The translations under genes were made by a program, and so were the position numbers. The notes under the pieces were generated by a model. The model was not told the DNA's origin. It saw only the letters and a list, made by a program, of their open reading frames with translations, and did not search any database. From Levilactobacillus tujiorum (lineage in GTDB: Bacteria > Bacillota > Bacilli > Lactobacillales > Lactobacillaceae): a stretch of DNA of 64,000 nt. The DNA lies in the NCBI RefSeq assembly GCF_012641185.1, contig NZ_JAAXLK010000015.1, positions 1 through 64,000 on the forward strand, written 5' to 3'. Shown here one piece after another: positions 6,911 through 15,358 of this stretch; the first letter of the stretch is position 1, and every line of letters starts with the position of its first letter.

Positions 6911-7792
6911 TTACCGACTGTGCATCAGTCGCCGTTGGTGCCAACGCTTCAGTCCCAAGGGAATAAAAGCGATAATGAGGGCACCACTCAAGATTAATCC
7001 TATTATATGGTAAGTTGTGGACTGGCTCAACAAGGTTGACCATTCCAGGCGGATGCCCATCAACTTTTCAAAATGGTTCTGGACGTCTTCATTTCCCTTA
7101 AACGCCGTCTTCAAACGATCGGTCATCAAGAATTGCCGGTAGAGCGCCGCCACATAGCTTCCTGGTGTTAACTTAACCAACGTTTGTGCCGCATTGGGAA
7201 TAACGCCAATGGGAATGTAAGTGCCAACCAGGAATCCGGCGGCCGTTCCAATCACACTTGCAAGCTTGGTTAGGGTTGCCAGCGACTGAACTGATTGAAC
7301 AACGATCGCATTGACTACCGTTGCCAATAAGGAACTCACAACAATTAGCCCTAAGACATGGGCGAGTTGTGTACCCGTGATTACCAATTGATCCGTCACG
7401 TAGAAATAGCCCCACATGATTCCCAGCATTGCGAGTTGCATTAAAATACCGATACACCCCGCACTAAGCAAATAGCTCACTTGAAGTCGCCAGGGTCCAG
7501 CGTCGGTCAGTTGCAGATCCTGATCAATATGTTTTTCTCGATCAATGACTGACTGTGAAAGGCCCCCCAAAGTAGTCGTTATACCAGTAATGGCTAACGT
7601 TCCCCCAATTAGCCAGGTATCTAACAATTTGGTTGTCTGAGGTACACGTGCCCATTCTGATTGCATGCTTCGTTTAAGAAATAACAAGTAAAGTACGAAC
7701 GAGATGAGCGCTCCCAGTAACGAGAAGAAGACGCCGCTGTAATTTCTGAAATACAGCCGTAAATCTCGGTCAATCATAGCCCCCATGGTCAC
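6911..7792 (-). CDS. ABC-2 type transporter permease
   Basis: A 293-residue permease with six membrane segments: one near residue 20-40, a pair around 58-75 and 105-130, two around 140-165 and 180-200, and a final one near 262-280. The segment VGTYIPIGVIPNAAQTLVKLTPGSYVAALYR is the typical ABC-2 exporter loop. It overlaps the ATPase gene by four bases (GTGA), so both are made together. It likely exports a drug, peptide or lipid; the substrate is unknown. The LytTR gene begins 21 bases downstream of its stop. Confidence 0.8.
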   Translation of the reverse strand: MTMGAMIDRDLRLYFRNYSGVFFSLLGALISFVLYLLFLKRSMQSEWARVPQTTKLLDTWLIGGTLAITGITTTLGGLSQSVIDREKHIDQDLQLTDAGPWRLQVSYLLSAGCIGILMQLAMLGIMWGYFYVTDQLVITGTQLAHVLGLIVVSSLLATVVNAIVVQSVQSLATLTKLASVIGTAAGFLVGTYIPIGVIPNAAQTLVKLTPGSYVAALYRQFLMTDRLKTAFKGNEDVQNHFEKLMGIRLEWSTLLSQSTTYHIIGLILSGALIIAFIPLGLKRWHQRRLMHSR

Positions 7793-8649
7793 CGCATCTC
7801 CCTTCCAGTTAACGCTAGGAACGCATCATTCATCGTCCCTGAATGAAATTCGAATTTTTCAACCAACTGGCGATTTGCGAATAAGATATCAAGTGCCGCT
7901 GAGGTCGTCGGAACTTGAAACGTGACCCAATTATTACTAACACTAATCGGGAGCTCTGGCGTATTTGCGAGTAATTGCTCCGAACACATCGACAGAATCG
8001 TTAACTTATTCATCGCAAACTTTTCTTTGATTTCGGCAGCCGTTCCCCTTGCCAACAATTGCCCGTGATCAACGATATAAACACAGTCCGCGGTGTCGGC
8101 TTCATCCAAGTAGTGCGTCGTCAACACAATCGTAAGTTGACAATTTGATTGTAGCTGATGCAGCAAATTCCAGATAGCTGAACGGGTCTGCACATCTAAT
8201 CCCGTTGTCGGTTCATCCAGAAATAGAATATCCGGCGTATTCAACAGAGCACGGGCAATATCGACACGCCGTTTTTGCCCGCCAGATAAGGTTCCATAAT
8301 TCCGTTGCAAAAACTCGGTTAACCCTAACTGGTGACTGGCCACCCCAACCTGAGTGAGATCTACATGTCGATACTGTTTAGCCCGATTCCGCAAATTCTC
8401 TTCAACCGTTAACCGATCATCCAAGACACTGGATTGAAAGACGACCCCGATTCTGGGTTTGTTCTGCCAAATAATCTGACCAGCAGTGGGGATGCTTAAC
8501 CCTGTTAGCATGCTCATCGTGGTTGATTTGCCAGCACCATTAGGCCCCAGTAAAGCGGTGAAACTCCCCTTCTCAATCTGTAGGCTTAAGTCATTAACAG
8601 CAACGTGATGCCCAAAACGCTTGATCAAGTGCTTAGCTTCTAATAGCAT
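7789..8649 (-). CDS. ABC transporter ATP-binding protein
   Basis: A 286-residue exporter-type ATPase. Walker A GPNGAGKST is near residue 35, the Q-loop GVVFQSSVLDD near 72, signature LSGGQKRR near 130, Walker B ILFLDEPTTGLD near 152 and the H-loop LTTHYLDEADTAD near 185; a C-terminal substrate-class region follows. All ATPase residues are present. I start at ATG 8649 behind GGGGACC/GGGAG; the in-frame start at 8676 is too early. It is the first gene of the ABC/LytTR operon. Confidence 0.85.
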   Translation of the reverse strand: MLLEAKHLIKRFGHHVAVNDLSLQIEKGSFTALLGPNGAGKSTTMSMLTGLSIPTAGQIIWQNKPRIGVVFQSSVLDDRLTVEENLRNRAKQYRHVDLTQVGVASHQLGLTEFLQRNYGTLSGGQKRRVDIARALLNTPDILFLDEPTTGLDVQTRSAIWNLLHQLQSNCQLTIVLTTHYLDEADTADCVYIVDHGQLLARGTAAEIKEKFAMNKLTILSMCSEQLLANTPELPISVSNNWVTFQVPTTSAALDILFANRQLVEKFEFHSGTMNDAFLALTGREMR

Positions 8650-8772
8650 GGTCCCCATCTCCCATACGAGGAGCATACTACTGGAAATGGGCGCCGTCTC
8701 AGAATTTCGGTTAAGTGGTTAAAAGGTGTAGCTAAGAGGTTGCTAGCCACTGGTAACCGGCTAACCATCTAA

Positions 8773-8813
8773 AAAGCACACGGAATTGGTTGCTCACTAA
8801 TTCTGTGTGCTTA
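8773..8813 (-). terminator. Terminator downstream of nth
   Basis: Arms AAGCACACGGAATT (8774-8787) and AATTCTGTGTGCTT (8799-8812) pair with one mismatch or G-U pair. On the minus strand the stem is followed by CTTTTTAG, so it terminates transcription from nth. Confidence 0.7.
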
Positions 8814-8885
8814 TTTAATCGCTCTTGGTGCCAGCCATGATGCCAGTTCTTGGCGACCAAAATCATAAGTGTCGTCAACAACCTA

Positions 8886-9560
8886 CTACAACGCCGCCTC
8901 ATTCTCCTCATTCAGCTGATCACAGTCAATAATCAATTGGCAGACTTCCTTATCCGGGGTCAGCTTCATCGAATACTTGCGACCATATTCAATCATCGTG
9001 TGATGGGCACGATGTAACTCCTCTGGCTGCAAGGCGCCGACAATTTTATTTTCCACTTGTAACGGTGTCGCCGTTTGTGGAACGAAGTGCAGGCGTTTAG
9101 CAATGGCCGAGACGTGCGTGTCCACCGCAAAGGTATTCTGCGCAAAAACATCGCTCAACACCACGTTAGCCGTTTTACGCCCAGCCCCTGGTAACGCCAT
9201 AATCCCCTTACGATCCGTGGGAACCACATCATTCAGCTCTTCATGCACAATTCTCGCCGTCTTAATGATATTTCTGGCCTTGTTGTGGAAGAGACCCACA
9301 CTCTTGATAATCTTTTCAACATCTGTAACGTCCGCAGTCATGAGGTCCTTGGGATCTGGATACTTCTCGAATAAGATCGGGGTCACTTTATTGACAGACA
9401 CATCCGTGGCTTGCGCGCTTAAAATGACCGACACCAAGTATTGAAACGGGGTTCTGGAGTCCAGTGAAGGCCCAACTGGTCCAATATCTTCCTCCATTTG
9501 ATGAATGGCCCAGACAATCTGTTCGTCCTTTAACATTACCTTCCCAGCTTTCTTCGTCAT
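8886..9560 (-). CDS. nth: Endonuclease III (Fe-S motif absent)
   Basis: A 224-residue DNA glycosylase/AP lyase of the HhH-GPD family, removing oxidised pyrimidines in base-excision repair. The helix-hairpin-helix and catalytic lysine are in LPGAGRKTANVVLSD (about 125-139), and the catalytic aspartate is in FAVDTHVSAIAKRLHF (about 143-158). Endonuclease III normally ends with a Cys-X6-Cys-X2-Cys-X5-Cys cluster site. Here the tail KEVCQLIIDCDQLNEENEAAL has only two cysteines, so the 4Fe-4S cluster cannot form in the usual way. ATG 9560 has a poor ribosome site and ATG 9536 (MLKDEQ) is an alternative start. Confidence 0.85.
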   Translation of the reverse strand: MTKKAGKVMLKDEQIVWAIHQMEEDIGPVGPSLDSRTPFQYLVSVILSAQATDVSVNKVTPILFEKYPDPKDLMTADVTDVEKIIKSVGLFHNKARNIIKTARIVHEELNDVVPTDRKGIMALPGAGRKTANVVLSDVFAQNTFAVDTHVSAIAKRLHFVPQTATPLQVENKIVGALQPEELHRAHHTMIEYGRKYSMKLTPDKEVCQLIIDCDQLNEENEAAL

Positions 9561-9662
9561 CTTCAGTAGTTCATTATCCCCTTTAATTCTACCCGAAATC
9601 TTTGGAAAAGACTAAATATTTAAAGGCCATTGTGTCACCAAATTATTTTTCGCTATTAGCGC

Positions 9663-10511
9663 TTACTTGCCCCACAGAAAATGAATCAGCGCTCGGTCAA
9701 CTGCCGGATTCTCATGTAACTTACTGTGTCGAGCCAACTTCCCCGTAAATACGCGTTCTTGATAGGACTTTGCTCGTGGTTGAACCAAGTATTTCAACGA
9801 AAGACTTGAAACGTTGGGGACCGTACCGTCCGTATGCCCACCAATGTTGCCGTACAAGTTCAACACCTTAACCTGGTGATCGGGTAACACTTGCCGAAGT
9901 TGCGTCATCTCCCGGTAAGTCGCATTCATTTTGTTCGGCTTGCCAGCCGCATCTAATCGTAATCCTGCCGGCTGTTTCACCGCCGCTGGCATGTTCTTGA
10001 AATTCAATCCGGCAAAGTGACCCGCGATATCTACCTGTTTACGTAGTTGGGGGAGGTTATGCTGATTCTTCGCCTCCAATGAGTAATAAATCAGGGATAT
10101 ATTGCCCAACGAGTGTCCCACCAGATTGATGCTCTTGAAGTGATATTGCTTCTGCAGCGCACGGACCACGTTGATTGCCCAAATACCATGCGTGCGATAA
10201 TTCATTTGCTTATTATCCGCGTAATTCACTTCAACGATGGGATTGATTGCACCGGGCTTAATTTTACCCACCAAGCGAACGTGTCCTTTTCGGTCGACCA
10301 TCGCGCGAATAATGGTCCGCGTGACGCCGGCTTGTTTAGCCGCCTTAGCCATGTGCTCTTCCGCATGATAACTACTGCCACCACCGTGGAAGAAGAGCGT
10401 AGGCGTCGTCTCCTGGACGTATTTTTGTGAGTTGAGGTGCGCCCCACACCCTGCCAATCCACCAATAACTAATACCAAACAGACCAACAATAGCCAATAT
10501 TTACGTCGCAT
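9663..10511 (-). CDS. DUF915-type alpha/beta hydrolase, lipoprotein
   Basis: A 282-residue secreted hydrolase. The start MRRKYWLLLVCLVLVIGG with LAGC is a lipoprotein signal with the lipid-modified cysteine near residue 22, so the mature protein is anchored on the outer face of the membrane. The nucleophile elbow GHSLGN is near residue 138, TPTLFFHGGGSS forms the oxyanion region, and GHTDGTVPNVSS supplies the acid. The family (DUF915) is common in lactobacilli; substrates are unknown. GGGGGAA precedes the ATG. Confidence 0.8.
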   Translation of the reverse strand: MRRKYWLLLVCLVLVIGGLAGCGAHLNSQKYVQETTPTLFFHGGGSSYHAEEHMAKAAKQAGVTRTIIRAMVDRKGHVRLVGKIKPGAINPIVEVNYADNKQMNYRTHGIWAINVVRALQKQYHFKSINLVGHSLGNISLIYYSLEAKNQHNLPQLRKQVDIAGHFAGLNFKNMPAAVKQPAGLRLDAAGKPNKMNATYREMTQLRQVLPDHQVKVLNLYGNIGGHTDGTVPNVSSLSLKYLVQPRAKSYQERVFTGKLARHSKLHENPAVDRALIHFLWGK

Positions 10512-10710
10512 CTCTCAAATTCCCCCTACCTTCCATTTCCTAAAGTATACAAGCTTTGAGCTACTCGAAGGCAAGTCTATTTTGAAAATAAAAGTTGACG
10601 AGCCACTGCTGATGATCGCTAATGGTCAATGGACTTCCTCCTTTAGGTATGGTTTTAACTGTAACAGATTCTCCAAAATTCGTAAATTTCATCTGACTAG
10701 TCACGTTGCT

Positions 10711-12066
10711 CTAGTGTCGTGACAGTCGCACTGACCATAAAATTCCTAACCAGGAAAACAACGTAGTTCCCAACATAGTCACTTGAAATCCACAGACAAA
10801 CTTGCTAAGTATGAGATTACCACCAACCCAATTGAAGATAATGACGGCCACTGTCGTTCCCAAGGCACCACCAAATAAGCGAGAGACGTTGTAGATTCCG
10901 GAAGCCTGACCAATTGTTGATCGCGGAACAGCCCCTAAAACTGCCTTTTGTAATGCTGGTCCCGCCATGGAAAGTCCCATACCGGCCAATGCCAGCGGTA
11001 AAACTAACCAAACATAAGGTTTCTGTTGGTAGACCAGTCCTGCAATCAACCCATACCCTGACCCCTGCAGAAACAAACCCAGCGTCGCAATCTGGCCTTC
11101 GCCAAACCGATCAACGGCTTGACCAGCAAACGGCGCCACTACAACCAATGTTCCCGTCCATGGTAATAATTCTAGCCCTGCTGTGAGTGCTGATGCGTGC
11201 TGGCCTATCTGAAAAAATTGTGGGAGAAAAAATACGACACCATACATTGACCCATAGAGACAAGCCGTGGCGATATTTCCACTGTTAAATCGGACTGATT
11301 TAAAAAGACTGAGGGGCACCATTGGGGCAGCTTCTACCGACTGACGTTTAAGAAACCAAATACCGCTCGCTAAGCTAATAGTAGCAATGGAACCCACAAT
11401 TGGTAGCTGACCGCTACGTGCTGATAGAACCCAGATAAACCCAGCAAGCGTCAAGGTAATCATTAAGCCATCTAGATAATTCACTGATATTTCACGACCA
11501 TGGCTTTCCGGTAAATATCGACGCGATAAAGCGATGGCTGTAATTCCCACGGGAACATTAATCCAGAAAATCCACTGCCACGCCAACTGCGCGACAATAA
11601 TTCCCCCCAGTGATGGTCCCACAATCAAGGCCAAACCGCCAATCCCACTCCAGATTCCTAGGACGTGCCCACGCTCGCTAACGGGTAAGGCACTCGACAG
11701 AATTGCCATGGACATGGGAGTCATCACGGATGCTCCGATTCCCGCAACCACGCGTGCTAGAATCAAAAAGCCAATATTCCCCGCTAATGCACACAAGATT
11801 GACCCGAAAGTGAAGATAAAAATCCCCCAATTATAAACACGGCGGCGCCCCCAACGCTCTCCTAGTGACACACCAACCAGTAAAACTGCCACAATCGTAA
11901 TGTTGTAGGCATTTAATACCCATTGCAACGTACCTACAGAAATGTGAAAATCGGTTTGAATCGCCGTTGATGCCGTCGTTACGATCATGGCATCCATCAT
12001 CGACATGAAAAATCCCAAAGAAGTCAGTCCTAAAAGCCATTTGGTGCTGGTTGTCTTGGTCATCAT
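10711..12066 (-). CDS. MFS drug-resistance-type transporter (DHA2/EmrB-QacA)
   Basis: A 451-residue major facilitator with about 14 hydrophobic segments. FFMSMMDAMIVTTASTAIQTDF is the DHA2 helix-1 signature, GERWGRRRVYNWG the loop 2-3 motif, and LGIWSGIGGLALIVGPSLGG motif C of drug antiporters. It probably expels hydrophobic compounds using the proton gradient. ATG 12066 is chosen because AGGGAG lies 7 bases upstream; an ATG at 12099 lies inside the palindrome at 12091-12114. That palindrome and the ArsR gene upstream on the same strand imply that ArsR represses the pump. Confidence 0.85.
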   Translation of the reverse strand: MMTKTTSTKWLLGLTSLGFFMSMMDAMIVTTASTAIQTDFHISVGTLQWVLNAYNITIVAVLLVGVSLGERWGRRRVYNWGIFIFTFGSILCALAGNIGFLILARVVAGIGASVMTPMSMAILSSALPVSERGHVLGIWSGIGGLALIVGPSLGGIIVAQLAWQWIFWINVPVGITAIALSRRYLPESHGREISVNYLDGLMITLTLAGFIWVLSARSGQLPIVGSIATISLASGIWFLKRQSVEAAPMVPLSLFKSVRFNSGNIATACLYGSMYGVVFFLPQFFQIGQHASALTAGLELLPWTGTLVVVAPFAGQAVDRFGEGQIATLGLFLQGSGYGLIAGLVYQQKPYVWLVLPLALAGMGLSMAGPALQKAVLGAVPRSTIGQASGIYNVSRLFGGALGTTVAVIIFNWVGGNLILSKFVCGFQVTMLGTTLFSWLGILWSVRLSRH

Positions 12067-12090
12067 TTTTCGTCTCCCTGATTGGTCATA

Positions 12091-12114
12091 ATAGTTCAAA
12101 ATATTTTGAACTAT
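12091..12114. promoter_or_regulatory. Perfect 24-bp palindromic operator before the MFS gene
   Basis: Half-site ATAGTTCAAAAT is followed at once by its exact reverse complement. The centre lies about 36 bases upstream of the MFS start codon. It is positioned to be the operator of the ArsR-family repressor encoded just upstream. A second, imperfect repeat, CCATCTTG...CAAGATGG, lies at 12124-12151. Confidence 0.65.
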
Positions 12115-12160
12115 TTAACCATACCATCTTGCCCAAAAGCTGACAAGATGGCAATCACTA

Positions 12161-12187
12161 AAAAAGGAAGACCTCAATAGTCTTCCA
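12161..12187 (-). terminator. Terminator between arsR and the MFS gene
   Basis: On the minus strand GGAAGAC (12186-12180) pairs with GTCTTCC (12172-12166) around a 7-base loop and is followed by TTTTTTA. It separates arsR from the pump, so the pump has its own promoter near the palindrome. Confidence 0.7.
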
Positions 12188-12204
12188 AGAAATGGTCTAG
12201 GCCA

Positions 12205-12492
12205 TCAAAGATTGTCCCAGAAATGACCCACGACTTGTTCAAATGTCGACTGGTCTAGCGCAACATATTTTTCTCGTGATTCTTTGCGGGCCGTAATCAA
12301 TCCTGCCGTTTGCAGTAACTTAAAGTGATAAGATCCAGACGTCTTGCTAATCCCGATAGCTTGCCCCACCTCACCACAGGAAACATCGTGGTCACACTGC
12401 TTCAAGTAGTGCAAAATCTCGAGTCGTACCGGGTCAGCGAGTGCCTTAAAGATGAGAATAGCCTGTTCATTTTTAGATAATTGTTTTGTCAT
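12205..12492 (-). CDS. ArsR/SmtB family repressor
   Basis: A 95-residue winged-helix repressor: FKALADPVRLEILHYLKQ (helices 1-2), DVSCGEVGQAIGISKTSGSYHFKLLQTAGLI (the HTH, about 36-67) and a wing ARKESREKYVALDQ. The two cysteines (CDHDVSC) have the spacing C-X5-C but lie outside the canonical ELCVCDL metal site, so a non-metal inducer is likely. It lies upstream of the MFS pump on the same strand, with a terminator and a 24-bp palindrome between them, which fits a local repressor of the pump. Confidence 0.85.
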   Translation of the reverse strand: MTKQLSKNEQAILIFKALADPVRLEILHYLKQCDHDVSCGEVGQAIGISKTSGSYHFKLLQTAGLITARKESREKYVALDQSTFEQVVGHFWDNL

Positions 12493-12511
12493 ATCCTTAT
12501 CTTACTAGAAA

Positions 12512-12524
12512 GCAGAATATCTGC
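12512..12524. promoter_or_regulatory. Small dyad before arsR
   Basis: GCAGA-ATA-TCTGC is a perfect 5-bp inverted repeat 20-32 bases upstream of the arsR start. It could be an autoregulatory site, but it differs from the 24-bp palindrome at the pump and may be fortuitous. Confidence 0.25.
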
Positions 12525-12634
12525 AAGCATAGCGTTTCTCTTGAGACGACTAGTTCATCGTCAAATACAGCAACTATCAAGATGGATACTCGGAAAGCTC
12601 GTATCCCATTTACGACTCATTAACTTTGTTCCCT

Positions 12635-13552
12635 TCAGAGCCAAGTACCGGCTACAAATAACAACGGATATAACAAGAAAAATAACGAGGCACTTTTCAC
12701 CGTGGCCATAAAGGTTTTCTGTTTATCTTGAACTTTAAAGAAGGGCCGCATGCCCAACCACATGACGGGTAATAGTAGCGCGACCCACCCCGTGCTACCA
12801 GGCGCAATTCCCAGCATTAAGTTCACTAAGGGCCACAAACTGCCGATAACTAGGAAAACCTGAATCAACCTCACCGCTCCCATCTTGCCCAAATAATAGG
12901 CCAGTGTGTAGCGATGGTTTAAGATATCTTCCTCACGGTCGGCCGTATTATTTGCCAGCTGCAGAGTGAAGAAAATCAACGTTAGCGGTAAACACAGCAG
13001 GAAGGTTACACCCACCGTTGACCAAGTTAGTGGCTGCACACCATAGGTGGATACAACAACACAAGTTAACTGAATCAGAAAGGCAATCGACAACGCCACA
13101 ACTGTCTCACACAGTGGCGTCGCATTAATGGGTCGAGGCCCTGCCGTGTAGAAAATTCCAATGAGGTACCCACAAACGCCGAGTAAGAAGACCAACCAGC
13201 CCGTTCGTAAGACCAACCAGACGCCCGGCAATAACGCAATCATGTACAATCCGGTCGCTAACTGACCGACCCCGCTTACCGGCAACTTCAGTCGACCAAT
13301 CGGATTGGTCTTTTGCGCATAACCCTCTCGATCGCGAGCGTGTTGATAGTCAAAATAGTTATCGGAGACGTTGACCGCTAAATCAAAAATAAAAACCGTG
13401 ATTAAACACAGACCAACGTTTCCCCAGTTCACAACACCCAAATGATACTGTGAAATCGCCACTCCCAACACAAACCACATGACGTTTAAGGGTGCCGTGT
13501 AAATCTCTGTCAGCTCATAAAATACGGGCCAAGTCAGCCATCGTTGCATCAA
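12635..13552 (-). CDS. UbiA-family prenyltransferase (MenA-like)
   Basis: A 305-residue polytopic membrane enzyme with about eight helices. The two aspartate-rich motifs that bind prenyl diphosphate with Mg2+ are NVSDNYFDYQHARDREG (about 62-78) and NNTADREEDILNHRYT (about 200-215). This layout is that of 1,4-dihydroxy-2-naphthoate polyprenyltransferase (MenA), which makes demethylmenaquinone. No other men genes are in the window, so the substrate is uncertain; some lactobacilli keep menA without a full pathway. The gene stands alone on the minus strand. Confidence 0.75.
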   Translation of the reverse strand: MMQRWLTWPVFYELTEIYTAPLNVMWFVLGVAISQYHLGVVNWGNVGLCLITVFIFDLAVNVSDNYFDYQHARDREGYAQKTNPIGRLKLPVSGVGQLATGLYMIALLPGVWLVLRTGWLVFLLGVCGYLIGIFYTAGPRPINATPLCETVVALSIAFLIQLTCVVVSTYGVQPLTWSTVGVTFLLCLPLTLIFFTLQLANNTADREEDILNHRYTLAYYLGKMGAVRLIQVFLVIGSLWPLVNLMLGIAPGSTGWVALLLPVMWLGMRPFFKVQDKQKTFMATVKSASLFFLLYPLLFVAGTWL

Positions 13553-13653
13553 ATTCCCCCAGAAAAAAGCGTTAATTTTTAAGCTACTTTAACCTTACCA
13601 AATCGAGCGCCATTTGCCACTTACCCCGCCTTATAAATTTTTTGTTTAAAGGA

Positions 13654-14496
13654 TCAGGCTGGTTTCTTCACCACTAAGGCAAATGTCAACGGAATCCGCG
13701 GTGCAGACTCCGGAAGCACATACCAGTCATCACGTCGAATAAGGTCAGGCAGCGCCGGCCACTCTGTCCGGTCGTACTCCCCCAAGAATTCAATGGTCAA
13801 CCCCGCATCACACAATGCAGACGTCAGCTCTTGAAAGTCGTGGTTCCAGTTGTGATTGGTCGTATGCTGAATTTTGTGCGCCGAATGATCCGTGTATGAC
13901 CCATCCTCGTCATAGGTTAACACCCCATCGTTGAAATAATCTGTATGCACAACCAGCGATTCAAAGTCCAGTGCATTCAAGAATGGATGATCGTCACGAA
14001 TCAGGAAAGTCCCGCCTGCCCTTAACAGTTGTGCGATGGACTGAGCCCACGACGTCAATTCAGGTAACCAAGTGATAGTGCCCATACTGGTGACAATAAC
14101 ATCGAACTGCGATTGGATTTTTTGACTGGCAAACCGCGCATCGCCCTCAACATAGGTGAGTGGCGCATTCGCTCGGTCCGCAATTTGACGGGCATATTCA
14201 AGTGACTGCGGTGAAAAATCCAATCCGGTGACGTGAGTAGCGCCTAACCGTTGCCAGGACAGCGTATCGGTGCCAATGTGACATTGCAAATGCAACAAGT
14301 CTAGCTTAGCCACCGTTTTTTGTGGCAGCCACGGCTTTAAAACGGCGTAATCATGCTGAACCGTATCGGTGATCTGGGTGGGATCAGCAATGAGATGCTC
14401 AACATCGTAGAAGTCAGAGACCAGATGAACCTTGGCCCGGTCGTTCCAGTTTGCCTGATTGTCACGTAATTCCGCTTGATAATCTGAATGAGTCAT
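13654..14496 (-). CDS. Class I SAM-dependent methyltransferase
   Basis: A 280-residue methyltransferase. Motif I is in LDLLHLQCHIGTDTLSWQRLG (about 65-85), followed by VTGLDFSPQSLEYARQIA (acidic residue binding the SAM ribose), VEGDARF (motif II) and FDVIVTSMGTITWLPEL (motif III). The usual G-x-G-x-G glycine loop is altered to C-H-I-G. The N-terminal WNDRAKVHLVSDFYDVEHLI resembles small-molecule methyltransferases of the UbiE/Methyltransf_11 type. AAGGAGG precedes the ATG. Substrate unknown. Confidence 0.75.
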   Translation of the reverse strand: MTHSDYQAELRDNQANWNDRAKVHLVSDFYDVEHLIADPTQITDTVQHDYAVLKPWLPQKTVAKLDLLHLQCHIGTDTLSWQRLGATHVTGLDFSPQSLEYARQIADRANAPLTYVEGDARFASQKIQSQFDVIVTSMGTITWLPELTSWAQSIAQLLRAGGTFLIRDDHPFLNALDFESLVVHTDYFNDGVLTYDEDGSYTDHSAHKIQHTTNHNWNHDFQELTSALCDAGLTIEFLGEYDRTEWPALPDLIRRDDWYVLPESAPRIPLTFALVVKKPA

Positions 14497-14740
14497 ATCT
14501 CTACCTCCTTTTTCCTATCTCTTAGACTAGCATATTTAACCGCTGAAAGCCTGCCCCAATTACCATTTAATACCACTTAAGAACGACTTGCTGACAAGCG
14601 TTTAAGACCTTATGAATTTACTAAAGCCCCAAAGAAACCTTAAAACCCCCACGACTTTTCCCACAAGCGGTCCCTTCTGCGTTAATCTAGGAACATGATA
14701 AATGACCGTTTAAACAACCGCATCTTATGGAGGTGATTCG

Positions 14741-15241
14741 ATGCGTTGGGAACCCTTATTGATTATTATACTGATGGCCAGTCTCAGCGGTCTCTTAATT
14801 GTAACCACGACTCATAAACATCGCTGGTTCGCGCTACTGACCCTAGCCTACTTAACTGGCTTGGCCGCCATTCTCTTTACCCCCATTTCCTTCTCTGGCA
14901 CCGGAATTTACATCATGCCCGTTGGTTTTGGCCGCGTGAACCTCACACACTTGGATCTCGTCAACCTTGGTTTTGCGGAGAACATTCTCTTGACGCTACC
15001 TTTAGGCCTGCTCCTGAAATGGGTCGTTCCCCGAATGTCCCTCTGGGGCGTCGGCACATTCGGTCTCTTCGTTGGCAGCAGCATTGAAACCATGCAGTAC
15101 ATTCTCTCACAGCACTGGCTGATCAATCGCAGTAGTGATATTAACGATGTTTTAGCCAACGCCCTAGGTATTCTAATCGGCGGTATGGTAGTTGCCATTT
15201 ACTTCCGTATTCGCCAACAGCGGACACGGGTTGTGGCCTAA
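14741..15241 (+). CDS. VanZ-family membrane protein
   Basis: A 166-residue membrane protein with four to five helices. The VanZ-like signature is the middle section NLGFAENILLTLPLGLLLKW (about 76-95), the loop SSIETMQYIL, and SSDINDVLANALGILIGG (about 128-145), which has the conserved N-D-x-x-x-N. VanZ of Tn1546 gives low-level teicoplanin resistance; chromosomal homologues are of unknown function. The ATG has TGGAGGTGA 5 bases upstream. Ends at a bidirectional terminator. Confidence 0.8.
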   Translation: MRWEPLLIIILMASLSGLLIVTTTHKHRWFALLTLAYLTGLAAILFTPISFSGTGIYIMPVGFGRVNLTHLDLVNLGFAENILLTLPLGLLLKWVVPRMSLWGVGTFGLFVGSSIETMQYILSQHWLINRSSDINDVLANALGILIGGMVVAIYFRIRQQRTRVVA

Positions 15242-15319
15242 CAGTCAGTTAGCGCAGGTCCTTACGAGTCTTGCGTTTTTGTCGCCAGTTTTCACTAATT
15301 AAATTCATCTTCGATAAAA

Positions 15320-15358
15320 AAGTCACGCCATCCATTCGGACAGCGTGACTTCATTTTT
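15320..15358. terminator. Bidirectional terminator
   Basis: AAGTCACGC (15320-15328) and GCGTGACTT (15343-15351) form a perfect 9-bp stem, preceded by AAAAA and followed by a T-rich run. It serves the convergent VanZ and GtrA genes. Confidence 0.85.
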
